Below, one piece after another: positions 32,152-40,545 of a stretch of DNA of 44,330 nucleotides. The stretch is from Lachnospiraceae bacterium (lineage in GTDB: Bacteria; Bacillota; Clostridia; Lachnospirales; Lachnospiraceae). Under the pieces are notes generated by a model, which was not told where the DNA came from, did no database searches, and saw nothing but the letters and a program-made list of their open reading frames with translations. Positions within the stretch are counted from its first letter, which is position 1. Each line of letters opens with the position of its first letter. Made by a program: the position numbers and the translations under genes. The stretch is taken from positions 1 through 44,330 of the forward strand of contig VSOB01000024.1 of assembly GCA_009774625.1 (NCBI GenBank). The letters run 5' to 3'.

Positions 32152-32985
32152 TTATTTCTCTCTTATCATATTCCGGCAGGCTTCTTTGATCTGTTCCGCC
32201 GCATCTTCCCAGATATGCCTGCTGTTTTCAGGATGCTCACTTAGCTCCGCCCGGATATCCGCAAGCTGTTTTGCCTGTTCGCTCTTATCCCAGGCTTCGG
32301 ATGCCTGTTCCACCCGCCGTTCCAGTTCCATAGACGCCTCATAGCATTCCTCATGATTTGCTATGATAAAATCCACATACTCCTTTTCTTCCAGCAGCAG
32401 ACGTTTTGCCGCCAGATACTGCACCAGGCTTTCTCCGTCCCCTGACAGAGTATATGCCTGATAAAACAGTTCCGCCGCCCATTCAAATAAAAACAGGCGG
32501 CTGCTGACATATCCCATGTTATGCAGCACTTTGGCCGAAAACTCTGTATCGTTTCCGCCGTCCGCCAGCAGCCTGCGGTACTGTTCCATTGCCAGTTCGT
32601 ATTTTCCGTTGCCCGCCAGATAGTCTCCGATGGTTTTCCGCCTCTCATATTCACTGCGTTCATTGTCCGCATTCAAAAAACGGGAAAGACGCTGTATTTC
32701 CTCTTTTGGATAGTATCCCGTATAGTCCAGAACCGTGGTCAGAAAGCTGTCTGTCCCGGCCTTTTTTTTCAGCAGTGCATGCAATTGCTGCGCCAGCTCC
32801 GGCAGGTCACATTCCTCTCCCAGCCAGTCAGCCAGCTCCTTACAGGCAGTCTCTTCATCCATCAGAAAGGTATGCTCTCTGATACAGTAACAGAGTTCTT
32901 CCACTGAATAAATCTGAATGCCAGGTTTTTTTAATAAAAAAGGGATATTGGCCACCTTGCCCATACAAAGAATGACTCTGCCCAT
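32152..32985 (-). CDS. TPR-like protein of unknown function (277 residues)
   Basis: The first 40 residues look like a small alpha/beta start (MGRVILCMGKVANIPFLLKK, then YSVEELCYCIREHTFLM). The middle has helical pairs of TPR character: TIGDYLAGNGKYELAMEQYR, then LHNMGYVSSRLFLFEWAAEL and FYQAYTLSGDGESLVQYLAA. The C-terminus is charged coiled coil. It lies between the Hsp70-like gene (33 bases) and the membrane protein gene (3 bases). A scaffolding role is likely but not shown. Not matched to a named family. Confidence 0.7.
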   Translation of the reverse strand: MGRVILCMGKVANIPFLLKKPGIQIYSVEELCYCIREHTFLMDEETACKELADWLGEECDLPELAQQLHALLKKKAGTDSFLTTVLDYTGYYPKEEIQRLSRFLNADNERSEYERRKTIGDYLAGNGKYELAMEQYRRLLADGGNDTEFSAKVLHNMGYVSSRLFLFEWAAELFYQAYTLSGDGESLVQYLAAKRLLLEEKEYVDFIIANHEECYEASMELERRVEQASEAWDKSEQAKQLADIRAELSEHPENSRHIWEDAAEQIKEACRNMIREK

Positions 32986-33018
32986 ACCTACTTCCTTTCC
33001 GGTTTTCCATCTGCTCTT

Positions 33019-34281
33019 TCAGTCTGATAAACGAAGCTCCTCATGCCATATCCTGTGGGTGGCAGGATAAATCTCGCCAAACCCCAGATCTTCCAGTGTA
33101 ATGGACACATCCTGCTCCGACTCCATAGAAAGCCGCATCTGGATCCTGGTGGCCCGTTCACTCCGCGGAGGCAGGTCATTCAATATGATCTCCACCTCCC
33201 TGCTTTCTTTTCCGGTAAGCGGAGTGATCTGGATGGAAAAAGAGTTGCCACTCTCCAGATAAAACTCACACTGTTTTTCCGCCTCATGCCAGCTCATACC
33301 GGCATCCAGCAACGCATAGTAGGACTCAACGCCGCCCCGCAGCACCCGCATTCCTAGATTGGCCTTCAATGTATCTTTGCCCAGATACACATGGGCTTTT
33401 CCCACCTCTCCGGGCATCCGTTTTTCTCTGGCGCCATAACAGGCGCCCTTACTGTACAGATTGTTACCCCGAAACACCCGCCTGCCTCTGCACAGATAGC
33501 GCAGAGATTCCTGATACCAGTCTCCCTCAAATCCCCTGCCCACCAGAAACGCAGAAGAGATCACTCTGCCCCGGCAGCTTTCTTCCAATATCCGCAGCAG
33601 TCCGACATCCTCCCTCTCCCAGTCAGGATATTCCTTCTCTGCGATCAGCGCCACAATCGGTGTGGTACGCCTGTTGCATTCCATACGGTAGGTTTTCAGC
33701 CCATCTCCCTCATATTCACACGCAAAAGCCTGTCCCATCCAAAGCTCCCTGGGCTGATGAATCATATATTGATAAAAACTTTCCGCATAGCTTTGCAGTA
33801 ATATACATGTCATGGGAAGCTGCATCAGCAAGGCGGCCTGTTCCAATACCTGGGCGGTGCGCTGATCCAGTTCCTCCACAGTAATCGTCAGCACTTCTGC
33901 CTGTCCCGGTGTAAAGTCCGTCCCCAAAAGAGACAGGCTCTGCCTGATAAACAGCGCCAGCAGCGCCACCGGGTCAAAGGTTTCTTCTCCCACCTTCACT
34001 TCTCCGCCCTCCAGCGCCAGAGTCAGCAGACCCGAAACCAGCACACCGCCGTCCTCCGCCAGCTTCACCGCCTCCTGGCCACAGCTCCAGTGATTCACTC
34101 CCGGACGTCTGGCCACAGCCGTAGGGAAATCATACCGTTCTTCTCCTTCCGCTCCGGATACGGTTTCCGGCTCCCCCTCATCGGGATAACAGAAACTGAT
34201 CTGGGATGTGGTATCACGCAAGTCAAAGCCTATGAGTATTTTATGCTTTTTTCCGGCCAAATAACCTTTCTCCAAAAACAT
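33019..34281 (-). CDS. Hsp70/actin-fold-like protein (DUF5716-like)
   Basis: A 420-residue protein. I see an Hsp70-like architecture. Near residue 17 is ILIGFDLRDTTSQISFCYPD, comparable to the phosphate-1 loop (GIDLGTTNS). Near residues 248-290 is SSAFLVGRGFEGDWYQESLR followed by RVFRGNNLYSKGACYGA, comparable to the adenosine motif (LVGG...N-ALGA). The C-terminal 90 residues resemble the Hsp70 substrate-binding beta sandwich (SFSIQITPLTGKESREVEII, NDLPPRSERATRIQMRLSME, then TLEDLGFGEIYPATHRIW). The phosphate-2 DLGGGT motif is replaced by CEYEGDG, so ATPase activity is uncertain. I believe this is the DUF5716 family, usually next to DUF5717. Confidence 0.72.
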   Translation of the reverse strand: MFLEKGYLAGKKHKILIGFDLRDTTSQISFCYPDEGEPETVSGAEGEERYDFPTAVARRPGVNHWSCGQEAVKLAEDGGVLVSGLLTLALEGGEVKVGEETFDPVALLALFIRQSLSLLGTDFTPGQAEVLTITVEELDQRTAQVLEQAALLMQLPMTCILLQSYAESFYQYMIHQPRELWMGQAFACEYEGDGLKTYRMECNRRTTPIVALIAEKEYPDWEREDVGLLRILEESCRGRVISSAFLVGRGFEGDWYQESLRYLCRGRRVFRGNNLYSKGACYGAREKRMPGEVGKAHVYLGKDTLKANLGMRVLRGGVESYYALLDAGMSWHEAEKQCEFYLESGNSFSIQITPLTGKESREVEIILNDLPPRSERATRIQMRLSMESEQDVSITLEDLGFGEIYPATHRIWHEELRLSD

Positions 34282-34330
34282 GGCATCGTTTCCTTAATTC
34301 GTTATCATACCTGATTTCCGTCTGGTCCTT

Positions 34331-37300
34331 TTATCGTAATGTAAAAAACTGTTCTGCAGAAAAATCCGCCCGCAGATAGGTTTCCAGCATCTGCTCCGCC
34401 TTTCCGCCATCCGGATCAGAGCCAAGCGCCGCCGAAAGAAAACGGTTCATACCCGCGATCCTGCCCTGTTCCTGCTTTCCATCTTCCCAGCACAAAGAAC
34501 CGCTCTGTACCAGTGTTTCCTGCTCTCCTCGTCTTTCTGTGATATAATACTCCACACTTTCTCCAAAGGACAGAAGAAAACTTCTGCTGTAGATACCCGG
34601 ATAACAGCTTTCCAGTTCCTGCGTCAGATAGGAAACACTTTTTTCGCTGCCTTTCCGCATATAATGCAGCATCAGCGTTTCGTCTCCTTCGGTCTTATAT
34701 TCCACAAATGCCCTTCCTTCATAGAAGCGCATTCCCGGATACAGCTCTGCAAACCGCATAAAGGAACCCAGCACAATCCCCCGTTTCATGACAAGGTCGT
34801 TCAAAAACCTGCGCACCATCCGGGCTTCTTCCTCGTCCAACTGTGCTGCAGAGGCAAAATGTCCCAACAGGGCAAGCTCACACATGACGTCACTGGCATC
34901 ACCGTTTCTGCTTCTGCGCTTTAATTCTTTCCAAATAAAAGGCTCCGGTTCCCTCTCCTGTATCACATAACCGGAAGCAAAATGCGAAAGATACCCCTCT
35001 GTCAGCCGCTCATCTGCGCTTCCTTCCAGATAAGACTGAAATACCTCCGTCTCTTCTGCTATGTAATCATTGGTAAACAGCATCTGGAGCAGCATCCTCT
35101 CGCACAGCTCATAGCTGCCCGCATCAAATCTGCGGCAGGCACACCAGATATCCCGCAGCTCTTTGATGGTTCCCACAAAATATCTGCTCAGATAATGCAG
35201 AATGCTTTCTTCATATTTTCCCTTTTGAAAGGCAGACCAGGCCAGCGTCGTCAATACCTCTGCTTCCATATACTCCCGGTATGGCAGCAGTCTGCTGCAA
35301 AGACGGACAGCCGTCTTGGGCGTCAGTTTTTCTGTTCCGTATGCGCAGATCCAATCATATACATTGTCGTACATACCCCTTAAGAGCAGACATTTGATGA
35401 CTTCACTTCTTTCCCTACCGTTCATGGCGCCAGGGTCCAGCTTGGGCAGGAAATGGTCCAGCTTTTCTGTCAGTTCCCCTCTTTCATAGTATTGCAGCAG
35501 CTTCATCCCCAGCTCGCTTCGATATGATTCTTCTATCTCACTGCTTTCCCACAGCCGTTCCGCATACCTGGCATTGCCCCGGTCCACCATTGTATAGCTC
35601 TTCCCATGCTCGCACTGATAGATCAACACCCCTGCTTCTTCCGTATACAGGCCCTCCTTATCGAGAAAAAGAAGCGGAAGCAGCTCCTGAGGATGAAACA
35701 GCTCCCTATCCTCATAAGCAACACTGCTTACAAAACGACTGCCGGAGGGGCCTTCAAAAATCAGGGAAAAATCTTTGTCGTAAACCGGTACATATGCCAC
35801 GCCGCCACTGACCGGACATACGATTTCCCCTTTCAGCTTTCCATGAATGACAATCACAGAACGGATATCCGGGGTAAATATCCGTATTTCATGATAGAAC
35901 AGAAAAGTGGCATATTGGTTGAGCATCCTGGCCCCCACGAAGCCCTCCTGCATCATCCTCCGGCAGATACAGGCGATATCCATATTCATATGTCCCTTTT
36001 CCAGCTGTTCTGCCAGAAACCGCTCCATTTCCGGCAGATAGGTACGATAAAGATCCGGATACTCCCTGGATTTCCGGATCACATAGGCATACAGCCAGGC
36101 CATCCGCTCACAGGGAAGCTCACTGCGATAGGAAAAATAGCGAAGCGCCGCCGCCGGTATTTCTTTTTCCGTTCCCATATCCACCGACATAAGATAATGC
36201 TCATACAATCTGGTCAGCCACAGCTCTTTTTCGATGCCTTTCCGATACCAGTGCGCATACTCCGGACCGATTTTATTCCCCTTAATCAGCAGCGCACAGA
36301 TGGCATGCAGTGTTTCAGTATCCTCTTTTTTCCGATAACATACCAGCAATATGGCATACATCCTGTCAGAAAACTGTTTCAGCCGCTCTGCCAGATAATG
36401 AATCTGTCCGATGCATTCCTCTGTCAGATAATCATACTTTGCCATAAAACTCAGGGTCTGCATCACAAACGGTGTCAGTTTCATCAAAAACGCCGGATGC
36501 TTTCTTACGGTCTGCGCCGCCTCCAGATACCAGAGCGGACTGCGGCAGCCCTTTTCAAACTGCTGTTCCAGAAACAGCCATTTCCTGGAAAGGCTTCTGG
36601 CAAATTCTCCGTCCAGATATAAGAGCAGCCAGGCAACTCTCCAATTGGTCTGTTCATTGTAATAGACCCGGCGTATCTCCTCCGTTACCGCTCTGATATA
36701 GTTTTCATCCCGGCTGACAAGAGAAGTCAGGTACAGATAATAGCAGGAAATTTCCGGTTCTGTCTCCTCCGGCACGATCAGACGGCCCACCCGTTCCAAA
36801 AGCCGCTTTGCCTCGCCGCTTCGCTCTCTGGTCAGCAGGATATGCGCCCGGAACAGCTCCGGAACAGGATTCATACCATTCGCCGTATCCATCCCTTCCA
36901 CTATACGTTCCGTTTCCGTCAGCCATTCCTGCCGGGAAACCTTGCCCATACTGTACAGAAGATAATACCGGTAAAATTCCAGCAGCTTTTTCTTCCTGAC
37001 CCGTTTTCCCTTTTCAGACGGCACCTCACCCCAGTTAACATACACAGGGACAGCCAGTGAAACATATTCATTCCAGAGACGGACCCGTCCATAATTACAG
37101 CCTCTGTGCAGTCTGTCCCGGAAGATCAGCAGCGGACAGGCGCACTGATTTCCCAGAAAATCGTCATCGGTCAGAACCGATTTTTCCGCGTCCAGAAATC
37201 CTCCTTCTGTTTCCACTGTAAGATTCGTATAACCCCAGCCGCTTCTTGTCAGCAAAATCACCTCTCTGGTAATTTCTTCCGTACAGGACAGCATCAACTC

Positions 37301-37912
37301 TTCCCGATCCGGCCGGTATGTCACCTGCTGCTTTTTCCGTATCCAGATCAGGAACTCCTCCACCTTCTGCTCCTTTACAGGCGGCAGACAAAACGCTCTG
37401 TATACATTCCGGTACTGTCCGTCATTGCCCGAAAGAATCTGCGCAAAATCAGAATCGTAAAATACCCGGACCGCTTCCTGCCAGCTCGTTCTGGCCAGAT
37501 TCGCAAAGTGAAACAGATTCTTCATCTGTCCCATAGAAGTTTCGAATATTTGGGGAAGAATAAAAACCGTATAGGGCAGAATATATTCTCCCTGATTGGA
37601 GATCACCTTAAATTCTCCTCTGACAGTGTCCCCCTCATCCAATCCGACACTGTCAAACCGATACAAAATCTCTGCCGGATTTCCGGTAAACTCCGGCGTC
37701 AGGCAATGCATACGCGCCTCCCCCGTAAGTACCGCCCCCAGCAAAGGAAGCGTCTCTTTACCGGCAACGGTAAAACTGCCCTCCAGATGCTCCCCTGCCC
37801 TCAGAGAAAGCTCTATTTTCAGGCATGAAAAAGAAAGGGAACCTGTCCGGCGAAAGGATTTTCCCGCAAGTACTTTTGCAATTTTCTCTCTTTTGTCCAT
37901 ATGGTCCGCCAC
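34331..37912 (-). CDS. Large helical protein (DUF5717-like, 1193 residues)
   Basis: A very large cytosolic protein with no signal peptide. The first 170 residues have strand-rich sequence (RTGSLSFSCLKIELSLRAGE, then EFTGNPAEILYRFDSVGLDE). The bulk, about 250-1100, is a long array of helix pairs of TPR/alpha-solenoid type (SRQEWLTETERIVEGMDTAN, LYLTSLVSRDENYIRAVTEE, CIGQIHYLAERLKQFSDRMY). The C-terminus is AEQFFTLR. I believe this is the DUF5717 family, with no known function. The start may be the GTG at 37912 or the ATG at 37900, the latter with GGTGG 8 bases before it. It heads a four-gene unit. Confidence 0.75.
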   Translation of the reverse strand: MADHMDKREKIAKVLAGKSFRRTGSLSFSCLKIELSLRAGEHLEGSFTVAGKETLPLLGAVLTGEARMHCLTPEFTGNPAEILYRFDSVGLDEGDTVRGEFKVISNQGEYILPYTVFILPQIFETSMGQMKNLFHFANLARTSWQEAVRVFYDSDFAQILSGNDGQYRNVYRAFCLPPVKEQKVEEFLIWIRKKQQVTYRPDREELMLSCTEEITREVILLTRSGWGYTNLTVETEGGFLDAEKSVLTDDDFLGNQCACPLLIFRDRLHRGCNYGRVRLWNEYVSLAVPVYVNWGEVPSEKGKRVRKKKLLEFYRYYLLYSMGKVSRQEWLTETERIVEGMDTANGMNPVPELFRAHILLTRERSGEAKRLLERVGRLIVPEETEPEISCYYLYLTSLVSRDENYIRAVTEEIRRVYYNEQTNWRVAWLLLYLDGEFARSLSRKWLFLEQQFEKGCRSPLWYLEAAQTVRKHPAFLMKLTPFVMQTLSFMAKYDYLTEECIGQIHYLAERLKQFSDRMYAILLVCYRKKEDTETLHAICALLIKGNKIGPEYAHWYRKGIEKELWLTRLYEHYLMSVDMGTEKEIPAAALRYFSYRSELPCERMAWLYAYVIRKSREYPDLYRTYLPEMERFLAEQLEKGHMNMDIACICRRMMQEGFVGARMLNQYATFLFYHEIRIFTPDIRSVIVIHGKLKGEIVCPVSGGVAYVPVYDKDFSLIFEGPSGSRFVSSVAYEDRELFHPQELLPLLFLDKEGLYTEEAGVLIYQCEHGKSYTMVDRGNARYAERLWESSEIEESYRSELGMKLLQYYERGELTEKLDHFLPKLDPGAMNGRERSEVIKCLLLRGMYDNVYDWICAYGTEKLTPKTAVRLCSRLLPYREYMEAEVLTTLAWSAFQKGKYEESILHYLSRYFVGTIKELRDIWCACRRFDAGSYELCERMLLQMLFTNDYIAEETEVFQSYLEGSADERLTEGYLSHFASGYVIQEREPEPFIWKELKRRSRNGDASDVMCELALLGHFASAAQLDEEEARMVRRFLNDLVMKRGIVLGSFMRFAELYPGMRFYEGRAFVEYKTEGDETLMLHYMRKGSEKSVSYLTQELESCYPGIYSRSFLLSFGESVEYYITERRGEQETLVQSGSLCWEDGKQEQGRIAGMNRFLSAALGSDPDGGKAEQMLETYLRADFSAEQFFTLR

Positions 37913-37944
37913 CGCCGCTTTTTCTTGATTTTTCTGTGTATCGG

Positions 37945-37973
37945 ATTATAATAAGTGTGAATATCAGCAGGAA
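37945..37973 (-). promoter_or_regulatory. Candidate promoter of the DUF5717-DUF5716 operon
   Basis: On the minus strand a perfect TATAAT (plus 37945-37950) lies 17 bases from TTCCTG (plus 37968-37973), a weak -35 that falls within the first 42-base repeat. The repeat therefore may shape this promoter. Confidence 0.5.
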
Positions 37974-38008
37974 AAACAAATGTCTGCTTCGCCGCCGCTT
38001 GTTTTTCC
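37967..38008. repeat. 42-base direct repeat, copy 1
   Basis: Identical to the copy at 38087-38128, exactly 120 bases later. It begins GCAGGAAAAACAAATG and ends CGCTTGTTTTTCC. Within the copy GGAAAAACAA and TTGTTTTTCC are perfect inverted arms, so each copy can fold as a hairpin with a GC-rich loop. Confidence 0.9.
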
Positions 38009-38025
38009 CCTTACTTTTTCTCAAC

Positions 38026-38078
38026 TCGTAAACCCGCGCTTCCGCGCTCTCTGTCCGATTTCATCGGACGTTTACTCG
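38026..38078. other. Structured intergenic sequence between the two repeats
   Basis: GTAAAC (38028-38033) pairs with GTTTAC (38070-38075), enclosing two hairpins: GCGC-TTCC-GCGC (38036-38047) and GTCCGAT-TTC-ATCGGAC (38053-38069). A further hairpin GCGCAC-ATCA-GTGCGC is at 38178-38193. No open frame runs through. This could be a REP-like mobile repeat or a small RNA. The 37913-38242 gap otherwise holds no gene. Confidence 0.55.
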
Positions 38079-38086
38079 CTAATGCC

Positions 38087-38128
38087 GCAGGAAAAACAAA
38101 TGTCTGCTTCGCCGCCGCTTGTTTTTCC
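38087..38128. repeat. 42-base direct repeat, copy 2
   Basis: Second identical copy. Its context extends the inverted repeat with CCGCA upstream and TGCGG downstream, giving a longer stem than copy 1. Confidence 0.9.
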
Positions 38129-38242
38129 TTTGCGGCTATTATATCACATGTCATCAGCTGTCAGGCTGTTGACCTACGCGCACATCAGTGCGCTTCCTAT
38201 TATATCATGACTATTGTGTGCAATTCAAGAATGGAGAAAGAA

Positions 38243-39340
38243 ATGGAAAAATCGAACACTGTTTTTCACGGAAGTGATCTGGAAAAAATAGAAATGTATT
38301 ATGGTATCCGAAAGGAGGATATTGTAAGTTTCAGTGCAAATGTCAATCCGCTCGGATTGTCGGATGCTTTCCGCAACGCGCTTGCAGGACAATTGGATGT
38401 GATCACCTCGTATCCTGACAGGGACTATAAAAGTCTGAAAAAGGCCATAGCTGACTATTGTCAGTGTAATCAGGAACATGTCCTTGTGGGAAATGGTTCC
38501 ACAGAACTGATTTCTCTTATCATCCGGCTGTGCCGGCCAGGAAGAGCGCTGGTGCTGGGCCCCACATATTCCGAATATGAACGGGAGCTTCTTCTGGCAG
38601 GCAAATCCTGCACGTATGTCGCCACCAGGGAAGAGGAGCAGTTTGTGCTGAAAGAAGAAGCATTGACCACATGTCTGTGCGAAGAAATCAGTCTGCTCAT
38701 TCTCTGTAATCCCAACAACCCCACCTCCTCACTGATCACAAGAAAGCAGATGGAACGCATACTGGAGGTCTGCAAGCGTTTTGATATTCTGGTGATGGTG
38801 GATGAAACCTATATAGAATTTGTGCCGGATGCAGATACTGTTACCGCCGTTTCCCTGACCGGCTCCTATGACAATCTTGTCGTCCTGCGGGGTGTGTCCA
38901 AATTTTTTGCCGCTCCCGGTCTGCGTCTGGGCTATGCCGTGACCGGTAACGCCCCGCTTCTTTCCGCCGTTTCGGACAAACAAAACCCCTGGGCTGTCAG
39001 CAGTCTGGCGGATGCCGCCGGGCAGCTTCTTTTCTCTGACAAAGCGCATATCGAAAAAACCAGAAAGCTGATTGATGCCGAGCGGACGCGTATTTATCAG
39101 ATGCTTTCCTCTATGGACGGTCTGCGGCCCTACAAACCACATGCCAATTTTATACTTGTCCGTATTGTAAAAGACGGCCTGACCTCTGTGGAATTATTTG
39201 ATATGGTAATCCGCAGGGGGCTGATGATCCGCGACTGTTCCTCCTTTTTTGCCCCGGACTCCACCTATTTCCGCTTTTGCTTTATGCTGCCCAAAGACAA
39301 CGACAGGCTGCTTTCCTGTATTCGGGAATTTCTGGCCTGA
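38243..39340 (+). CDS. PLP-dependent aminotransferase, CobD/HisC-like
   Basis: A 365-residue fold-type I PLP enzyme. It has SFSANVNPLGLSDAFRNALA, the GNGSTELISLIIRLCRPGRA phosphate-contact region, CNPNNPTSSLITRKQMERIL, VDETYIEFVPD, the PLP lysine in LRGVSKFFAAPGLRLGYA, and the C-terminal arginine in STYFRFCFMLPKDNDRLL. This matches histidinol-phosphate aminotransferase and threonine-phosphate decarboxylase (CobD) enzymes. No cob or his genes adjoin, so the substrate is open. I chose ATG 38243, with GGAG 6 bases upstream; earlier in-frame ATGs at 38207 and 38231 are weaker. Confidence 0.85.
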   Translation: MEKSNTVFHGSDLEKIEMYYGIRKEDIVSFSANVNPLGLSDAFRNALAGQLDVITSYPDRDYKSLKKAIADYCQCNQEHVLVGNGSTELISLIIRLCRPGRALVLGPTYSEYERELLLAGKSCTYVATREEEQFVLKEEALTTCLCEEISLLILCNPNNPTSSLITRKQMERILEVCKRFDILVMVDETYIEFVPDADTVTAVSLTGSYDNLVVLRGVSKFFAAPGLRLGYAVTGNAPLLSAVSDKQNPWAVSSLADAAGQLLFSDKAHIEKTRKLIDAERTRIYQMLSSMDGLRPYKPHANFILVRIVKDGLTSVELFDMVIRRGLMIRDCSSFFAPDSTYFRFCFMLPKDNDRLLSCIREFLA

Positions 39341-39393
39341 CCGCTTTTCCTCCTTGCTGTCATGGAATATTTTATCATCTTTCATTTTCTCTC

Positions 39394-39446
39394 TTGACTT
39401 CTCGTCTCAATAGTGTATTATTGTATTAACAGAATAATACACTATT
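39394..39446 (+). promoter_or_regulatory. Promoter and perfect 14-base operator of the GntR-ABC operon
   Basis: TTGACT (39394-39399), 16 bases, then TATTAT (39416-39421). The -10 lies in the left arm AATAGTGTATTATT (39409-39422), which pairs perfectly with AATAATACACTATT (39433-39446) across 10 bases. YtrA-type regulators are typically autoregulatory, so the GntR protein encoded 22 bases downstream is the likely ligand. Confidence 0.82.
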
Positions 39447-39467
39447 GCAAACTAAGCGAAAGGATGG

Positions 39468-39839
39468 ATGTCTATGGGATGGAAACTGGACTCGGACAGA
39501 CCTATTTACGCCCAGCTTCTGGAGCGGATTCAGATGCAGGTCGTATCCGGACATTACCCTGCCGGAAGCAAGCTGCCCAGTGTGAGAGAGCTTGCCGCCG
39601 AAGCCGGAGTCAACCCTAATACCATGCAGAAAGCATTTTCCGAGTTGGAACGAAGCGCACTGATCCAGACACAGAGGACCGCCGGACGCTTTGTGACTCA
39701 GGATACCGTATTGATCTGTCAGCTCAGACAGAAGCTGGCCAGAGAGCAATCGGAACTCTTCTTCCAGAAAATGCAGCAACTGGGATATTCACAAAAGGAA
39801 ATTCTGTTATTTTTAAAAACGGAATTTGAGGAGGGATAA
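39468..39839 (+). CDS. GntR-family transcriptional regulator, YtrA type
   Basis: A 123-residue protein with the short YtrA layout. Residues of about 8-75 are the winged helix: WKLDSDRPIYAQLLERIQMQ, then AGSKLPSVRELAAEAGVNPN and TMQKAFSELERSALIQTQRT. A short helical tail follows (ICQLRQKLAREQSELFFQKM). Such regulators are co-transcribed with the ABC transporter that they repress. AAAGG precedes tandem ATGs at 39468 and 39474, and the second may be the true start. The ABC ATPase ATG follows its stop by 1 base. Confidence 0.9.
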   Translation: MSMGWKLDSDRPIYAQLLERIQMQVVSGHYPAGSKLPSVRELAAEAGVNPNTMQKAFSELERSALIQTQRTAGRFVTQDTVLICQLRQKLAREQSELFFQKMQQLGYSQKEILLFLKTEFEEG

Positions 39840-39840
39840 G

Positions 39841-40545
39841 ATGAGTTATTTATTAGAAACCAACGCACTCTACAAATACTACGAGAGAAAAAAGACACCT
39901 GCGCTGAACGGGCTGACACTGTCGATCCCTCAGGGACGTATCATCGGCCTGCTGGGCCCTAACGGAAGCGGAAAAACCACTCTGATCAAGCTGATCAATG
40001 GTCTGCTGACCCCCACTTCCGGCTCTCTTACCATCAACGGCATGCCGCCCGGCATCGAAAGCAAAGCGGTAATCTCCTATCTGCCGGAACGCACCTGTCT
40101 CCAGAGTTCCATGCGGGTCCAGGAACTGGTGGCATTCTTTGCAGACTTTTATCAGGATTTTTCTGTGGAAAAAGCATACAGAATGCTGGATTCCCTGGAG
40201 ATCCATCCTTTGGACAGGCTGAAAACCCTGTCCAAAGGCGCCAGAGAAAAGGTGCAGCTTATACTGGTCATGAGCAGAGATGCCCGGCTCTATATCCTGG
40301 ATGAACCCATTGCCGGCGTGGACCCGGCCGCCAGAGACTACATCTTAAAGACCATTATTTCCAATTACCAGGAAAATGCCACGATTCTGCTTTCCACACA
40401 TCTAATTTCGGATATTGAAAATATTCTGGATGATGTGATCCTGATCAAAGACGGCAGTATACTTTTATATGCGCCTGCCGAACAGGTTCGTGAACAAAAA
40501 GGTATGTCTCTGGACGCTTATTTCAAGGAGGTGTTCGCATGTTGA
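39841..40545 (+). CDS. ABC transporter ATP-binding protein (YtrB-like)
   Basis: A 234-residue ATPase. Walker A GLLGPNGSGKTTLIKLINGL, Walker B LYILDEPIAGVDPAARDYIL, and H-loop TILLSTHLISDIENILDDVI are clear. The signature is LSKGAREKVQLILVMSRD, where the usual LSGGQ reads LSKGA, as is common in exporter ATPases of this group. ATG 39841 has GGAGGGAT upstream. It overlaps the permease gene by 7 bases. Confidence 0.92.
   Translation: MSYLLETNALYKYYERKKTPALNGLTLSIPQGRIIGLLGPNGSGKTTLIKLINGLLTPTSGSLTINGMPPGIESKAVISYLPERTCLQSSMRVQELVAFFADFYQDFSVEKAYRMLDSLEIHPLDRLKTLSKGAREKVQLILVMSRDARLYILDEPIAGVDPAARDYILKTIISNYQENATILLSTHLISDIENILDDVILIKDGSILLYAPAEQVREQKGMSLDAYFKEVFAC

Noticed and set aside
35606..36622. 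Plus-strand open frame (338 codons)
   Set aside because: It is antisense to the large helical protein, with no ribosome site and an atypical composition.
37967..38128. CRISPR array
   Set aside because: Only two repeats, with a 78-base structured interval and no cas genes; each repeat is itself a hairpin.
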